Assembly (NCBI GenBank): GCA_027596195.1
Contig: JADGJG010000099.1
Span: 1 to 44,951 of the forward strand
Origin: Podochytrium sp. JEL0797
Taxonomy: Eukaryota > Chytridiomycota > Chytridiomycetes > Chytridiales > Chytriomycetaceae
Reading direction: 5' to 3'
Length of the DNA stretch: 44,951 nucleotides
Positions within the stretch are counted from its first letter, which is position 1; each line of letters opens with the position of its first letter. The notes beneath the pieces are model-generated. The model saw only the letters and a list, made by a program, of their open reading frames with translations. It was not told the DNA's origin and made no database searches. The position numbers and the translations under genes were made by a program. Below, one piece after another: positions 1 to 9,296 of the stretch.

Positions 1-60
1 TTTCCCTTTACATTTTGGGTCCATTTCGCGTAAACACCCCCCCCCCCCCCCCCCTTCCTC

Positions 61-143
61 ATCAACTAATCTCAACACCACCCCCGAACCGCCCTCAACT
101 AATCTCAACATCACCCCACCCCCACCCCTCAACTAATCTCAAC
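61..143. repeat. Three short direct repeats next to a C homopolymer
   Basis: A run of about 20 C (near 36-54) is followed by three copies of a 16-base motif, (a/c)TCAACTAATCTCAAC, starting at 61, 94 and 128 (period about 33-34), separated by C-rich spacers. The third copy overlaps the stop codon of the minus-strand gene that ends at 129, so the repeat has grown over a coding 3' end. No telomere-type repeat is visible. Homopolymer length is likely inexact in the assembly. Confidence 0.8.
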
Positions 144-3100
144 CCCCCCCTCCCTCAACAACCTCACAACCCCGACCCTCTCCCCCACAACCCCTTCATG
201 CCGCGCACACAACGCATCGCGATACCGTTTATCTTTCTTCAACACCACCTGCGCCGTCCTCGCCCCACCTGTACTCACCACCTCAGCGGTCATGTAAACC
301 CCAAACTCTTTCCGCGCAACAAACTGGTTCACACGTGAAGCGTAGTTTCGAGCCGATTGGAGACTCCCGAACTGTGCCCCCCGGATCCGCGTTTCGCTTT
401 CATTTGGTTTCGCGAGGAACGCGGTGATTTGGTCCTTGTGTTCGATTTGGACGAGGGTCAGGTTCGCGAAGGGTTGGGACCAGGAGGTTGCGGTGAGTCC
501 GTGTGTGTGGTGCAGGAATGTGTCGATTTGCGAGATGCGGCGGCGGAGGAGGTGTTGGAGGGGTGGCGTGTGGAGGTGGTGGAGGAGGGTGGGGGAGTGG
601 GTGTGGATGTTGGAGATTACTTTGGAGAGGAGGTCGCCTGGTTCTGAGGTGGTTGGGGGGTGGGCGTCCATGTCGAAGATGGTTGTGAGGAATGTTTTTT
701 GGAGGAGGGGGAGGTGGGTTGGGTCGAGGAAGCAGGTTTTTGAGAGGAGGTATTCGAGGCAGGGGAAGGTTGTGAAGTAGTCGTGGTGGTGGAGGGGGTC
801 GGGTTTTTTGGAGAAGAGGGAGAGGGTGAGGGTGTGGACGGTGGATTGGAGTTCGATTGAGTTTTGGAAGGCGGAGTAGTCTTTGGATGTGGCATCAATG
901 TCGGTGCGTTCTTGTAGTTTCAGCAGCTTCATGAGGAACTTGAGCGCGTCGTATACCACCACGGAGACCGTTGAAATACTCAACCCCTGAATCTTCTCAC
1001 CAACGCGTTCCAACGATTCCACAAACGCATACCGCAACAGTGTCGCATAAAACTTGGCCAACTCGCGCGCATGCTCCTTACTCGCATTGAACCCCGCCAA
1101 ATCCTTATCCACAAACAAATCCATCACCCGCTCACAATGCACGCGGAACTGAAGACTCGTGTGGAACATGGGGTGTTTGAACAACACCATCAATCGTTTG
1201 GATATCCCGATCGCGTCCATTTCCTTGCGCACCTTGTCTTCCACCAAATTCAGTTCGTCGAGCCATGTTTTTTCGAGGGCGAGGCCGTGGAGGGCGTCGA
1301 ATTTGGATTCTCCGAGTTTCGATGCGATGGGCATTCCGAGCAGAGTGCGGACATACACGCGCGCGAGTTCCGTTAGGCCCACCTTCAAAAACACGTCCGC
1401 GAACCAAAACAGGTCGTCGGGGGATACTTGGGTGGCCAACAAGTCGCGACGGATTCCGGACCCGCAGAGTCGCAACACGTGCGGTTTCCAAGTCTCGATC
1501 GATTGCATCAACGCAGTGTCCTTGAGTAGAGTTTGGATGCTCGATAATGCGATTGAGGGTCCCAGGGTCGCCAGTTTGGCTTCCAACACGTGCATCTCCG
1601 CGTCCCACTTGTGTTCAACGACTAACCGGTGAATCGATGTCAAGAACGCGCCTGGGAGGAGAGTCGGCTTCGACAACGCAGACACCACTATCCACTTCAC
1701 ATGCATCCCCCGTTCCTCCACACCCCGCACTTCCGTCACCACATCAAACATTGCATTCAACTGCGCGAAAGAGAACACCACACCCTTTCCTTCCATCGCC
1801 TTCAACACCCCAACTGCGTTGCATTCCACCGCGATTCGATACACCCGTGCGAGGTCTACTGCTTCGACTTGCTCCCATTCACGGGGGATGAGGGAGTCCA
1901 CGAGGTCCGACCAAAACGGGAGTTTCTTTTCATGCGCGCGGAGGAGGAGTGGAACGAGTCGGTCACGGATTGCGAGGGTTTTCAACGTGGGTAAGAAATG
2001 GGCGATAAACACGTCCCGCGTGCATGAGAGGGATGCGAGGCTTGTCCAGAAAAGGAACGGGATTTCGGTCGAGTCGTGTGTGCTGAATTGGTATAAAGGG
2101 AGGAGACGGAGGAGGAGGTCGATGCGGTGGAGGTGTGTGCAGAGGTGGAGGGTGTTTTGGACGTTTTGGAGGACGGTGCCCGTGCGGTCAATGTGGGTGG
2201 GGATGAGGGAGGTGGGGCTGGTGGTGATGTAAGTGATGAGGATCTGGAGTTCTTTGGTGGCGGATTCGGGGTCTTCTGCGAGCTGGGGGAGGAAGTGGGG
2301 TTCGTTTTGGGTTCGAATGGGGTGAAAAAATAAATCAAAAGGATAACGAGACTCACCAATTTCATGGTAGAATCAATCGCCATTTTCAGCCCGCCGACTC
2401 GCATATTCATTTCCTTGGGCCAAAACACCAAAAACGACATTTCGTCAATGAGCTCCACCTCACGCGTATAGTCGCCACAATCCTTCACACATCGGCGTTG
2501 CGTGGGCTCGCCCCCTTGAAACAGGGCATATTCACTCGGGACAGAGTCATGGATCCCAACCAACTCTTTCTCGAAATCGAAACTCACGTGAGAAAATCCC
2601 GCGGTGCGGCCCTCGGGCGAGACCCAGTTCCATGTGAACGTTCGGATTTTGACATTCTCCAACGCTGCAATGTGTTGCAACCAATCGAGGGTCTCGGGCC
2701 TCTCATACCCTTCCATTTCGTTGGCCACCTTGCAAAAGTGACAGATGCCCGAGTCATGGCAGAGACAGCCTTCGTCGAATTCGTCTTCGTCGTCGTCGTC
2801 CATCTCCGAGTCACAGTCGTCCGAATACCCGTCGTCGTATCGCGTCTTTTTGAAGTGGGCCCATCCCAGCGTTTTTCTCGTGAGCGTCACGAGATGGACC
2901 GCGAGCTTCTGCCTCCCATTCTCGTCTTTGATGTTTTGCAGAATTTGAAACAATGTTCTGTCGCGATCCTGGAGGGCGTCAACGGTCAACTGCGTCAGGT
3001 GGTTGTAAATGTATTCGGGGAGGGTGATCATGAGTTTTGATGGCACGTTGGCGAGGTTGCGGTTGTGCATGGAGATCCAGTCGGACACGTAGCATTCGAG

Positions 3101-4196
3101 GAGGGAGGCGGATTGGAGTATGTTAGAAGGGGAGACAGGGGGGAGGGAATTGTCGGATTGGAACACGTCAAAGTGGATACAGAGCTTGTGGCCGGACGTA
3201 ATGGGAGCGTGGGTGACTTCGGCGCCGTCAAAAATGAAGGTGTAGAAGAAGGCGTCTTCGTCGTCTCGGTAGTCCAGGTGGATGGATTCGTAGGATGCTT
3301 CGCTCGAAGACTCGTTGTCCTCGTCTTCTTCTTCGTCTTCGTCGATCAAATCTATCATGACAACCTCGTTCATTGGTTGGTCTTCCTCGGGTTCGAGTGG
3401 CACGTCTCTGACAGCGATCGCGTGCACGGGAGGTGAGGCGGCAATAGATTCCCTCATGGCGCGTGCCAACTCCGCGTCCTCGAGAGCAGCAATGGGGGTT
3501 GGTTCTGGGGATCCCTCCATAACCGGCACATGCTTTGGAGCTGCGCTTGCTTCAAAGAAGGGACCACGCTGGTGGAACGCAAACTTTTTTCGTTTGCCGT
3601 TGCGGGCAACGTGGATTTCGCCGCCGGTAAAGTCGGAGGGCAGTTGAAGAATAAGAGAGGCGAAAGGGGCGTAGGGAATGGATGGATTCGGTGCGAGTAC
3701 TTCAGAAGTGGAGTGTTGTGACTGCAGGACGAGTTTCGTTGGACGGACAATGAGTGTGACGTGGTTGGCGGGACCCCCTGAGGCATTCAGGCCAGCGAGA
3801 GCGAGCTTTTCGAGTGACCAGGATGAGGTGGGGTTCGCGAGGGCGAACGTGAAGGACTAAGCTCTAGAATCAGTACACGGCTACTAGGACGCCTAGGAAC
3901 GTGTCCTAGGAACACGCCTAGAGGCACTCTCGAAGCACTAGGGAACTAGACTAGGAACACACCTTCGTGGCGCCTTGGACTTCCTTGGCTTGGTGCGGCA
4001 CCAGAGGCAGCGGCACTCTGCCCACGCCGTCGACGCGCAGCTTAGGGTGCGCCGCCTCGAAGGCCTTTGCCACGCCGCCCGTCGCAAATGCGCGGTTCAT
4101 TTGAACATTCGTGACTACGGTGCTGACGTGGTTGCGCAGCAACAAGGGCGTGGGGGGTGTCCGTGTTTGTTGGGGTGGCTTTTGTTGCCCGAGCAT
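129..4196 (-). CDS. Prolyl-4-hydroxylase-like 2OG-Fe(II) oxygenase domain protein, probably catalytically degenerate
   Basis: Three exons, all phase 0: 4196-3963, 3856-2357 and 2282-129, giving 1,295 aa. The start is the first ATG of the frame. The N-terminal 250 residues or so follow the layout of fungal P4Hc-type 2OG oxygenases: a VDGVGRVPLPL segment, SFTFALANP, then LILQLPSDFTGGEIHV, and after a very acidic insert (DEDEEEDED) the block FYTFIFDGAEV...PITSG. In active relatives an HxD pair lies just before the LPS..GGE strand and a His just before the P-x-T/R-SG block. Neither sits in place here (LAPNPSIP and EVTHAPITSG), so iron binding is doubtful. A Cys-rich acidic patch (CLCHDSGICHFC) lies mid-protein. 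The C-terminal 700 residues are helical and of unknown function. Fold assignment is fairly sure; loss of activity is inference. Confidence 0.75.
3857..3962 (-). other. CTAG-rich intron 1 of the 2OG-oxygenase-like gene
   Basis: This 106-base intron (GTGTGT...CTTAG on the minus strand) holds eight CTAG tetranucleotides, including two CCTAGG palindromes 12 bases apart flanking ACGTGT-like sequence, so it can fold into hairpins. The flanking exons join in frame (lysine to serine). Such CTAG density is absent from the other introns of the window. Confidence 0.7.
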
Positions 4197-4510
4197 CTTT
4201 CGTGGCGTGTCCGAAAAAAACAAAGAAAAAAACAAGAGTCAAAACAATCAACAAGTTAAATGAAGAAAGCCTTTCCTCTTATTCTTTCGCCTTCTCAAAT
4301 TCACTTCACTTCAAGCGCGCCTCAAATTTGAATGCATTCAGACAAGAAAAAATATATTCGCTAATACAAAGAAAAAAAAAGAAGCCTTGCTTTCAAGCCA
4401 TACGTACAAATTATCCAAAACTAAAGTTGTGTGCGCTTTCTTGTTTTTTTTTGAGTTTGTGTTGCGCGTCGGGCCCCATTCTCCGCCCCGATCCCCTCAA
4501 TTTCCTTCAC
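4197..4510. other. Intergenic, AT-rich, no gene seen
   Basis: This stretch upstream of the 2OG-oxygenase-like gene contains A-rich and T-rich tracts and short spurious frames only. It presumably holds that gene's promoter and the 3' end of the small minus-strand ORF. Confidence 0.5.
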
Positions 4511-4895
4511 TCAGTTTGGCGCCATCATGGCGTAAACGAAAATATTCGAACGATCATACAAATCAAATCTCGAAGAAGCGCCTTGCACTTGTTGCGTTGC
4601 ATGAAGGTTCGTATGCGAGCGAAGCATCGTGGGCGCGTGTTTCGCGGGAGGCAGGGGTCTCAGGAATGGCAACGTTTCGGTCGGGGTTTCCACTTCTAGA
4701 CCGTAATGATGGGAGGGGAACATTTCTTGGTGCATGAACAAGCGGTGGATTGGGGAGACGAGGGTGTCGTAGTTTGTGACCACTATCAGGAGAATGAGGA
4801 GGAGGAGGAAGAGGAGGAAAAGAGAAAACTGGTATACCAAACACGCCAACGACAATGGGGATCAAGTTGTTGACTCCGAACAGGGTAGTAGCCAT
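4511..4895 (-). CDS. Possible small membrane-anchored protein, unknown
   Basis: Exons 4895-4838 and 4782-4511 join across a 55-base GT...TAG intron with matching phase, giving 109 aa from an ATG in a fair context (GAAATATGG). Residues 1-22 (MATTLFGVNNLIPIVVGVFVV) could form one transmembrane segment or signal anchor. The rest is Pro/His-rich and resembles no family I know. It lies between the 5' end of the 2OG-oxygenase-like gene and the hydrolase gene, which starts in the opposite direction at 5043. Support rests on ORF length, phase match and ATG only, so it may be spurious. Confidence 0.35.
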
Positions 4896-5042
4896 ATTTC
4901 AGCTGAGCTTTTGCGAATGAATGAATTATGGAATCCATTTGAAAATCATTGTGACTTCCTCTGAGTCTTTCCATTTCTTCTCCTTTTTCCCCCAAAAACG
5001 TGTTCACTTCTTCGTGAAATTGTCAAATTTGTCCCCCCCCAC

Positions 5043-6158
5043 ATGGCATTCTCGTGTTTCACGGCTCTTCAAGCAGCCTGCTTCTTCCCCCTGATCGCAA
5101 TCTACACCATCTACATTGCGCCTCTCCAAACAATCTACACGTACCTCACATACCGCCTCTTCCAAACCCACGGATTCGAACACGGCTATTTTTCACATGT
5201 TGGAGTGTTTGGGGACCACGCGGTACGCGTGTTTCGGTTTCCTGAGTGGTGTGGGGTGAAGGCGGAATCTTTGTTGGGGAAAGGAATGTTGGAGGTGGTT
5301 GGAAGGGTGCAGGGAGCTTTTGGAGGGGGGAGAGTCAAAAAGATGGAATTGGGGGTTTGGATCGGGGAGGAGGGGGTGATTGAGAACACGCATGTTGTTT
5401 TGTATTTTCATGGTGGTGGGTATGTGTCTGGGTCGCCGTATATGAATGTGGGGTTTGGGAAATTGATTGTGGGGGATTGGGAGAAGGGGGCGGTGGCGTC
5501 CGACAAAAAGCTGAGAGTCTTTGTGGCGAAATACCCGACGTGTCCAGAATCGTCGTTGGGAGAAATCCTCAAAAAGTGCGTGGACGCGTACAAGCATTTG
5601 GTTGGGCTCGGATACACCTCCATTTCGATTATGGGTGACTCGGCAGGTGGAAACGCGGCCCTCAACGTTGTCAGCATACTTGCCACTCAATTTCCTACCC
5701 TCGTTCAACCTGTTTCTGCTATCGTGTACGGACCTTGGGTCGACCCCAAAGTTTCCATCCTCCCACCCAAATATCCCAACGAAGTCGCTGCGCAACACGA
5801 CATTCTGAGTCTCAAAGGGTCCCGCCGTATGGCTGAGATTGTCGAACGCGTGACGGATGAGAAAGACCTTGTTCGTCTTTCTCCCGTGAATTGGGACGAC
5901 GAGAAATTGCGGTCATGTGTTCCCAAGAAGGGGGGGTTGTTGGTCGTGTATGGAGGTGGAGAGTTGTTGCGGGCCGGGATTGATTTGTTTGTGGAGAGGG
6001 TGCAGAAGGTTTGTGGGGAGGTGGTGGTGAAGAAGAAGAGGTATCCGTACATGCCGCACGGGTTTCATGTTTTGTTTTTGGGGGTGGTGGGGCCGGGGAA
6101 AAAGGCGGCACTGGATTCGGTGAAGGAGAGTGTAAAGTTTTTAAAGACGAGTTGTTGA
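5043..6158 (+). CDS. Alpha/beta hydrolase, hormone-sensitive-lipase (alpha/beta-hydrolase-3) type
   Basis: Intronless, 371 aa. Residues 8-28 are hydrophobic and suggest an N-terminal membrane anchor, as in steryl acetyl-hydrolase-like fungal enzymes. The oxyanion-hole motif HGGGY is at 123-127 and the nucleophile elbow GDSAGG at 198-203 (Ser200). The base is probably His339 or His342 in PHGFH. The acid is less clear: the usual D in the late strand appears as GGGELLRAGID, so Glu307 or Asp314 is the candidate. The family cleaves carboxyl esters of lipids, sterols or small esters; the substrate cannot be read here. The protein would face the ER lumen or cytosol from a membrane anchor. The start is the first ATG after an in-frame stop-rich leader. 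Confidence 0.88.
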   Translation: MAFSCFTALQAACFFPLIAIYTIYIAPLQTIYTYLTYRLFQTHGFEHGYFSHVGVFGDHAVRVFRFPEWCGVKAESLLGKGMLEVVGRVQGAFGGGRVKKMELGVWIGEEGVIENTHVVLYFHGGGYVSGSPYMNVGFGKLIVGDWEKGAVASDKKLRVFVAKYPTCPESSLGEILKKCVDAYKHLVGLGYTSISIMGDSAGGNAALNVVSILATQFPTLVQPVSAIVYGPWVDPKVSILPPKYPNEVAAQHDILSLKGSRRMAEIVERVTDEKDLVRLSPVNWDDEKLRSCVPKKGGLLVVYGGGELLRAGIDLFVERVQKVCGEVVVKKKRYPYMPHGFHVLFLGVVGPGKKAALDSVKESVKFLKTSC

Positions 6159-6615
6159 GATTGGGGGTTCTCTTGGAGTTTTATTGCTGCCAGGAAAGGT
6201 GCGATTTTCTTTTCTAAAAAATGAATGTCATCCCCCAGCCCCGACCAAATAATAGAAAACGCGTACAATCTGATTGTGAAGTCTCATATCCTTTTTTTGC
6301 AATTCTTACGGTGGGGGCCAGCGTGGTTGGGCTCCTTTATTGCTGTCGTCGCAATTTAATCGTAGCTCGTGTTTTCTCGCCCTTCTCTGTATTCCAAACT
6401 CAATGCCAGCGGTGACAGGAGCTGTTTGCATTAGAAGTGATCTTCTTTGGCCGTTGTTTGAATCAACCGTTTATATACTGTTTGTAGGATGTGATTTTGG
6501 TTGGGGAAAAAAAAAGTGAAATTGTTCCAACACCCAGTGCCAGGCTGCGCCAATTTTTGTACATATCATATCCTCTCCATATACTTAATAAAACACACAA
6601 ACATATACACAAACA
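6159..6615. other. Intergenic between convergent genes, no gene seen
   Basis: The hydrolase (plus) and an HP1-like gene (minus) converge here. The stretch holds AATAAA-like signals on both strands (for example near 6588 on plus) and a CACAAACA-type short repeat near 6594-6620. No coding frame with support was found. Confidence 0.5.
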
Positions 6616-7658
6616 CTACACAAGGCACTTGCGACCGAACTGGATTTTATCCGAAATGAAGATAGCCAACAATCTCCCAAACTTGTCCATCGCCGTATCC
6701 ATCGCCACAAAACATTGACGCGAACCCTCCTCGCTTTCCCCTTCCATCTCCACTGTGTTCTTCCAAAGCACGAGCACGCGCATGTTCTTCCAGCGTTCTC
6801 CGGAAGATGGGTGGAGGGTTGGGTGGATGCTGATTTTCTGGATGTAGGGTGTCCAGTTGGGGGTGGTGTGGATGTGTGGGGGGGATAAGGGATTCTTGTT
6901 CGGGGAGATGAAGGTGGTGGAGTTTGAGGTGTTGGCGGGTGATTCTTCTGGGGGTGGCGGGTGTGGAGGGTGTGTGTTGACGGGTGATTCGTTTGGGGGT
7001 GCGGGTCGTATTGGAAGAAGATGAAGAACGGCTGCTGCTGATGGATTTTGAGTGTTGGTGAGTGATTCTTTGTTGGCACACACTGGTGGGCGTAATACCT
7101 CTTGTTGTGGGTGACATTTCTCTTGGGCATTTTGCGGGATGGTTTGGCGGTGGTTTGGTTGAAAGTTTCGTCGAATTCGGCAACGAAATGAGGATCCTGT
7201 TGGTTTTAAACAGACGTGAGTGCTTGTGCCACCCGTCTCCCACACTGCCGAGTTCGCATAAACACCCACTCACCTTGAAATCGTGTTTCGGCTCCCAGGT
7301 GTCTTGCCCTTCGTAACCTGACCACTTGACGAGGTATTCGCGGCGTCGGGTTTGCTGTTGTGGGAAAATATAAGTTGTGTGGGAAAGTGGGAGGAAGGGG
7401 GGAGTTGAGCCGAATCAAACACGCCTTATTCCATCGGCGCCCGAGAATACTCTCCACGAAGAACGTCTTGCCGGGAGGGTCACTGCCCTCGGGATGCGAA
7501 GCGTCGTTCAAGGGGTCGTTCAAGGGGTCGTTTGCTGGTATGGGGCTGGGAGAGGCTGAGGCGAGCAGGTCGTTGGTCAAGTACTGCTGCACCTCGTGGA
7601 TAGTTGCGAGAGTACTGCTCGAAGTGGAGGCGGTGGAGGCATCCGATGGAGACCTCAT
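6616..7658 (-). CDS. HP1-like chromodomain plus chromoshadow protein, copy A
   Basis: ATG at 7658. Exon 1 (7658-7425) and exon 2 (7354-7274) together encode a chromodomain: TFFVESILGRRWNK then YLVKWSGYEGQDTWEPKHDF. Exon 3 starts at 7196 with DPHFVAEFDETF. The C-terminal part, in another frame and ending at 6616, carries a chromoshadow-like fold: NWTPYIQKI, then VLVLWKNTVE, then FVAMDTAMDKFGRLL, matching the neighbouring paralogue. Chromodomain proteins of this layout bind methylated H3K9 and build heterochromatin. Intron 1 appears to use a GC donor (AAG|GCGTGT). The Pro/Ser-rich linker (about 6900-7100) needs a further intron or has an error, as I could not find a splice that links both frames. 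Domain calls are good, but the exact protein is uncertain. Confidence 0.7.
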
Positions 7659-8087
7659 TTTTTTTGATTTTTTATATCTACTTTCTCAAGTCATACGAGT
7701 ACGAGGAATTTGGTTCTAAAAGAGTTGTGATGTTCAGCTGTTGCGTTCAAAGCAGCAGATTATTAACGTGCTATTATGGAAAAGGTATTCGTGCTTGCGC
7801 GTTTTTTTGAAGTAGGAGTGGGAATGGGACGCCGGTGTCGAACTGCAATAATCATCACACGCCGAGTCTCTCCCTTATTCGATCTCATGGTTTCAATGGC
7901 GGTATAATTAATTTGAAGTTCTGCCTTGTCGTCGTCTTAATTGTTACAATTGGAGAAAATAAACCACAAAAACCTTTTTATATCGAGCACAAGAAAAAGG
8001 AACACCAAGAAATCATTTTTTGGTTGCAGGAAGCTGGACTTTCTCCAACAGAAACATGTTCAACTGCATCATAATAAAGAAATCGAG
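7659..8087. other. Intergenic between the two HP1-like genes
   Basis: About 430 bases, AT-rich, containing AATAAA-type signals and the probable promoter of HP1-like copy A. Only short, non-conserved-looking frames are present. Confidence 0.5.
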
Positions 8088-9254
8088 TTACAAAAAAAGT
8101 GCGCGCAAGCAAAAATTGGAGAATACAAAGAATCCACCCACCATGCGTCCAAATTTGGTCAACGCCGTTTCCATTTTCACATAACACGTGTCGCTTTTGC
8201 TCATGAGTTCGACACTCTCGTCCCATTGCACCTGCACCTGAAGATGCTTGTACTTTTCGCCGGGAATCACAGTGTCGGGCATGTCGGGGATCGAGGAGAT
8301 GTTTTTGATCTTGAAGAGGTATGGTTCCCAGTTGGGTTTGGCGTATATTTTGGCTGGAATGATTTCTAATTCGGAGGGGGTGAGCGTGGGGGGTTAAAGC
8401 CAGTTTTTGCAAACAAACAAAAAAACGGAAATCGCCAAGTGCGCGTTTTAGTCCCCCTGTTTTCTCGCTCTCTCTCTCTCGGTTATAGACTCACCCTTTT
8501 CACCGATAATCTGCATCGCCGTTCTGTTCGCGGACCTGTGCTTCTCCACGGGGGACGCATTCGCGGTTGCAGCCTTCGCGGTGGGTTGCTTCGATTTTCT
8601 GAGGATTAGCGGGGCCGTTTTGGGAATGTTCTTTTCTTGTTCGTCGTCGGACGGGTTGAATTCGAACGCGTCAGCGAGGTTCGCGGGCATGGTTTTTCTT
8701 CGCTTTGGTGGGGTGATTTTCTTTGCGATTTGGGTGTTTGCGGTGCGTTTTTTGGGGACGGCGGGGACGGGGACGGGGTAGTAAATTGCGTTGAATTCGC
8801 GCACGAGGGAGGGGTCCTAAATAAAAAAAAGGTTGGATCGAGGGGAAGGAGTGGAGATGGGAAAGAAGCATCGATTCGGTCCTCACGTCAAAGTTTTCCT
8901 CAGGCTCCCACGTGTTGTCGTTGTCGTTGTCCCAGCCTTCCCACTTGACGAGGTATTCCAACACCTTTGTGCGCTGGGGTGGTGTTCATTAGTAAGTAGG
9001 GTTGAGCCGGGGTAATTGATATTAAATAATAACAAGGTTACCTTGTTTGTTCTGCGTGCGAGGATATCCTCGACCACATATGTCTCATCCTCACTCTCCT
9101 CATCCTCGATGACTGGGACCACCTTCCCCTTCTTACGTTTGCTCTGCTGTTTGAGACTCGACAGTTTCTTCTCGAGTTCCGAGTCTTTCAGCGCGAGACT
9201 CTCTTCATCCGAATCTGGCTCAGGCGATGGGTTGTGGTGTTTGGAGGGCGCCAT
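8088..9254 (-). CDS. HP1-like chromodomain plus chromoshadow protein, copy B
   Basis: Four exons with matching phases: 9254-9042, 8964-8887, 8816-8495 and 8365-8088, giving 296 aa. The N-terminal 55 residues are charged. The chromodomain spans about 57-97 (TYVVEDILARR..., YLVKWEGWDND, NTWEPEENFD) and contains the aromatic cage positions expected for methyl-lysine binding. A basic linker (KKRTANTQ, PPKRRKTMP) follows. The chromoshadow-like domain occupies the last 85 residues or so: NWEPYLFKI, LQVQVQWDESVE, CYVKMETALTKFGRMV. The role expected from the family is H3K9me reading and heterochromatin assembly in the nucleus. It shares its intron positions around the chromodomain with copy A just downstream, so the two arose by tandem duplication. 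Its 5' end lies 42 bases from POC5, head to head, implying a shared promoter. Confidence 0.85.
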
Positions 9255-9296
9255 AAATACTTGTTTTTTCGAATTAAAACAAAACAAATTCAAATA
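9255..9296. promoter_or_regulatory. 42-base bidirectional promoter gap, HP1-like B / POC5
   Basis: Only 42 bases separate the two divergent ATGs, so both 5' untranslated regions and core promoters must overlap this gap and possibly the coding ends. The sequence is A/T-rich with AAATAC and CAAATAAT but has no canonical element I can name. Confidence 0.45.

Noticed and set aside
36..60. C homopolymer as a telomere or contig-end cap
   Set aside because: No telomeric repeat such as TTAGGG/CCCTAA is present and a real gene ends 75 bases away.
61..143. CRISPR-like spaced repeats
   Set aside because: Only three short copies with C-rich low-complexity spacers in a eukaryotic genome.
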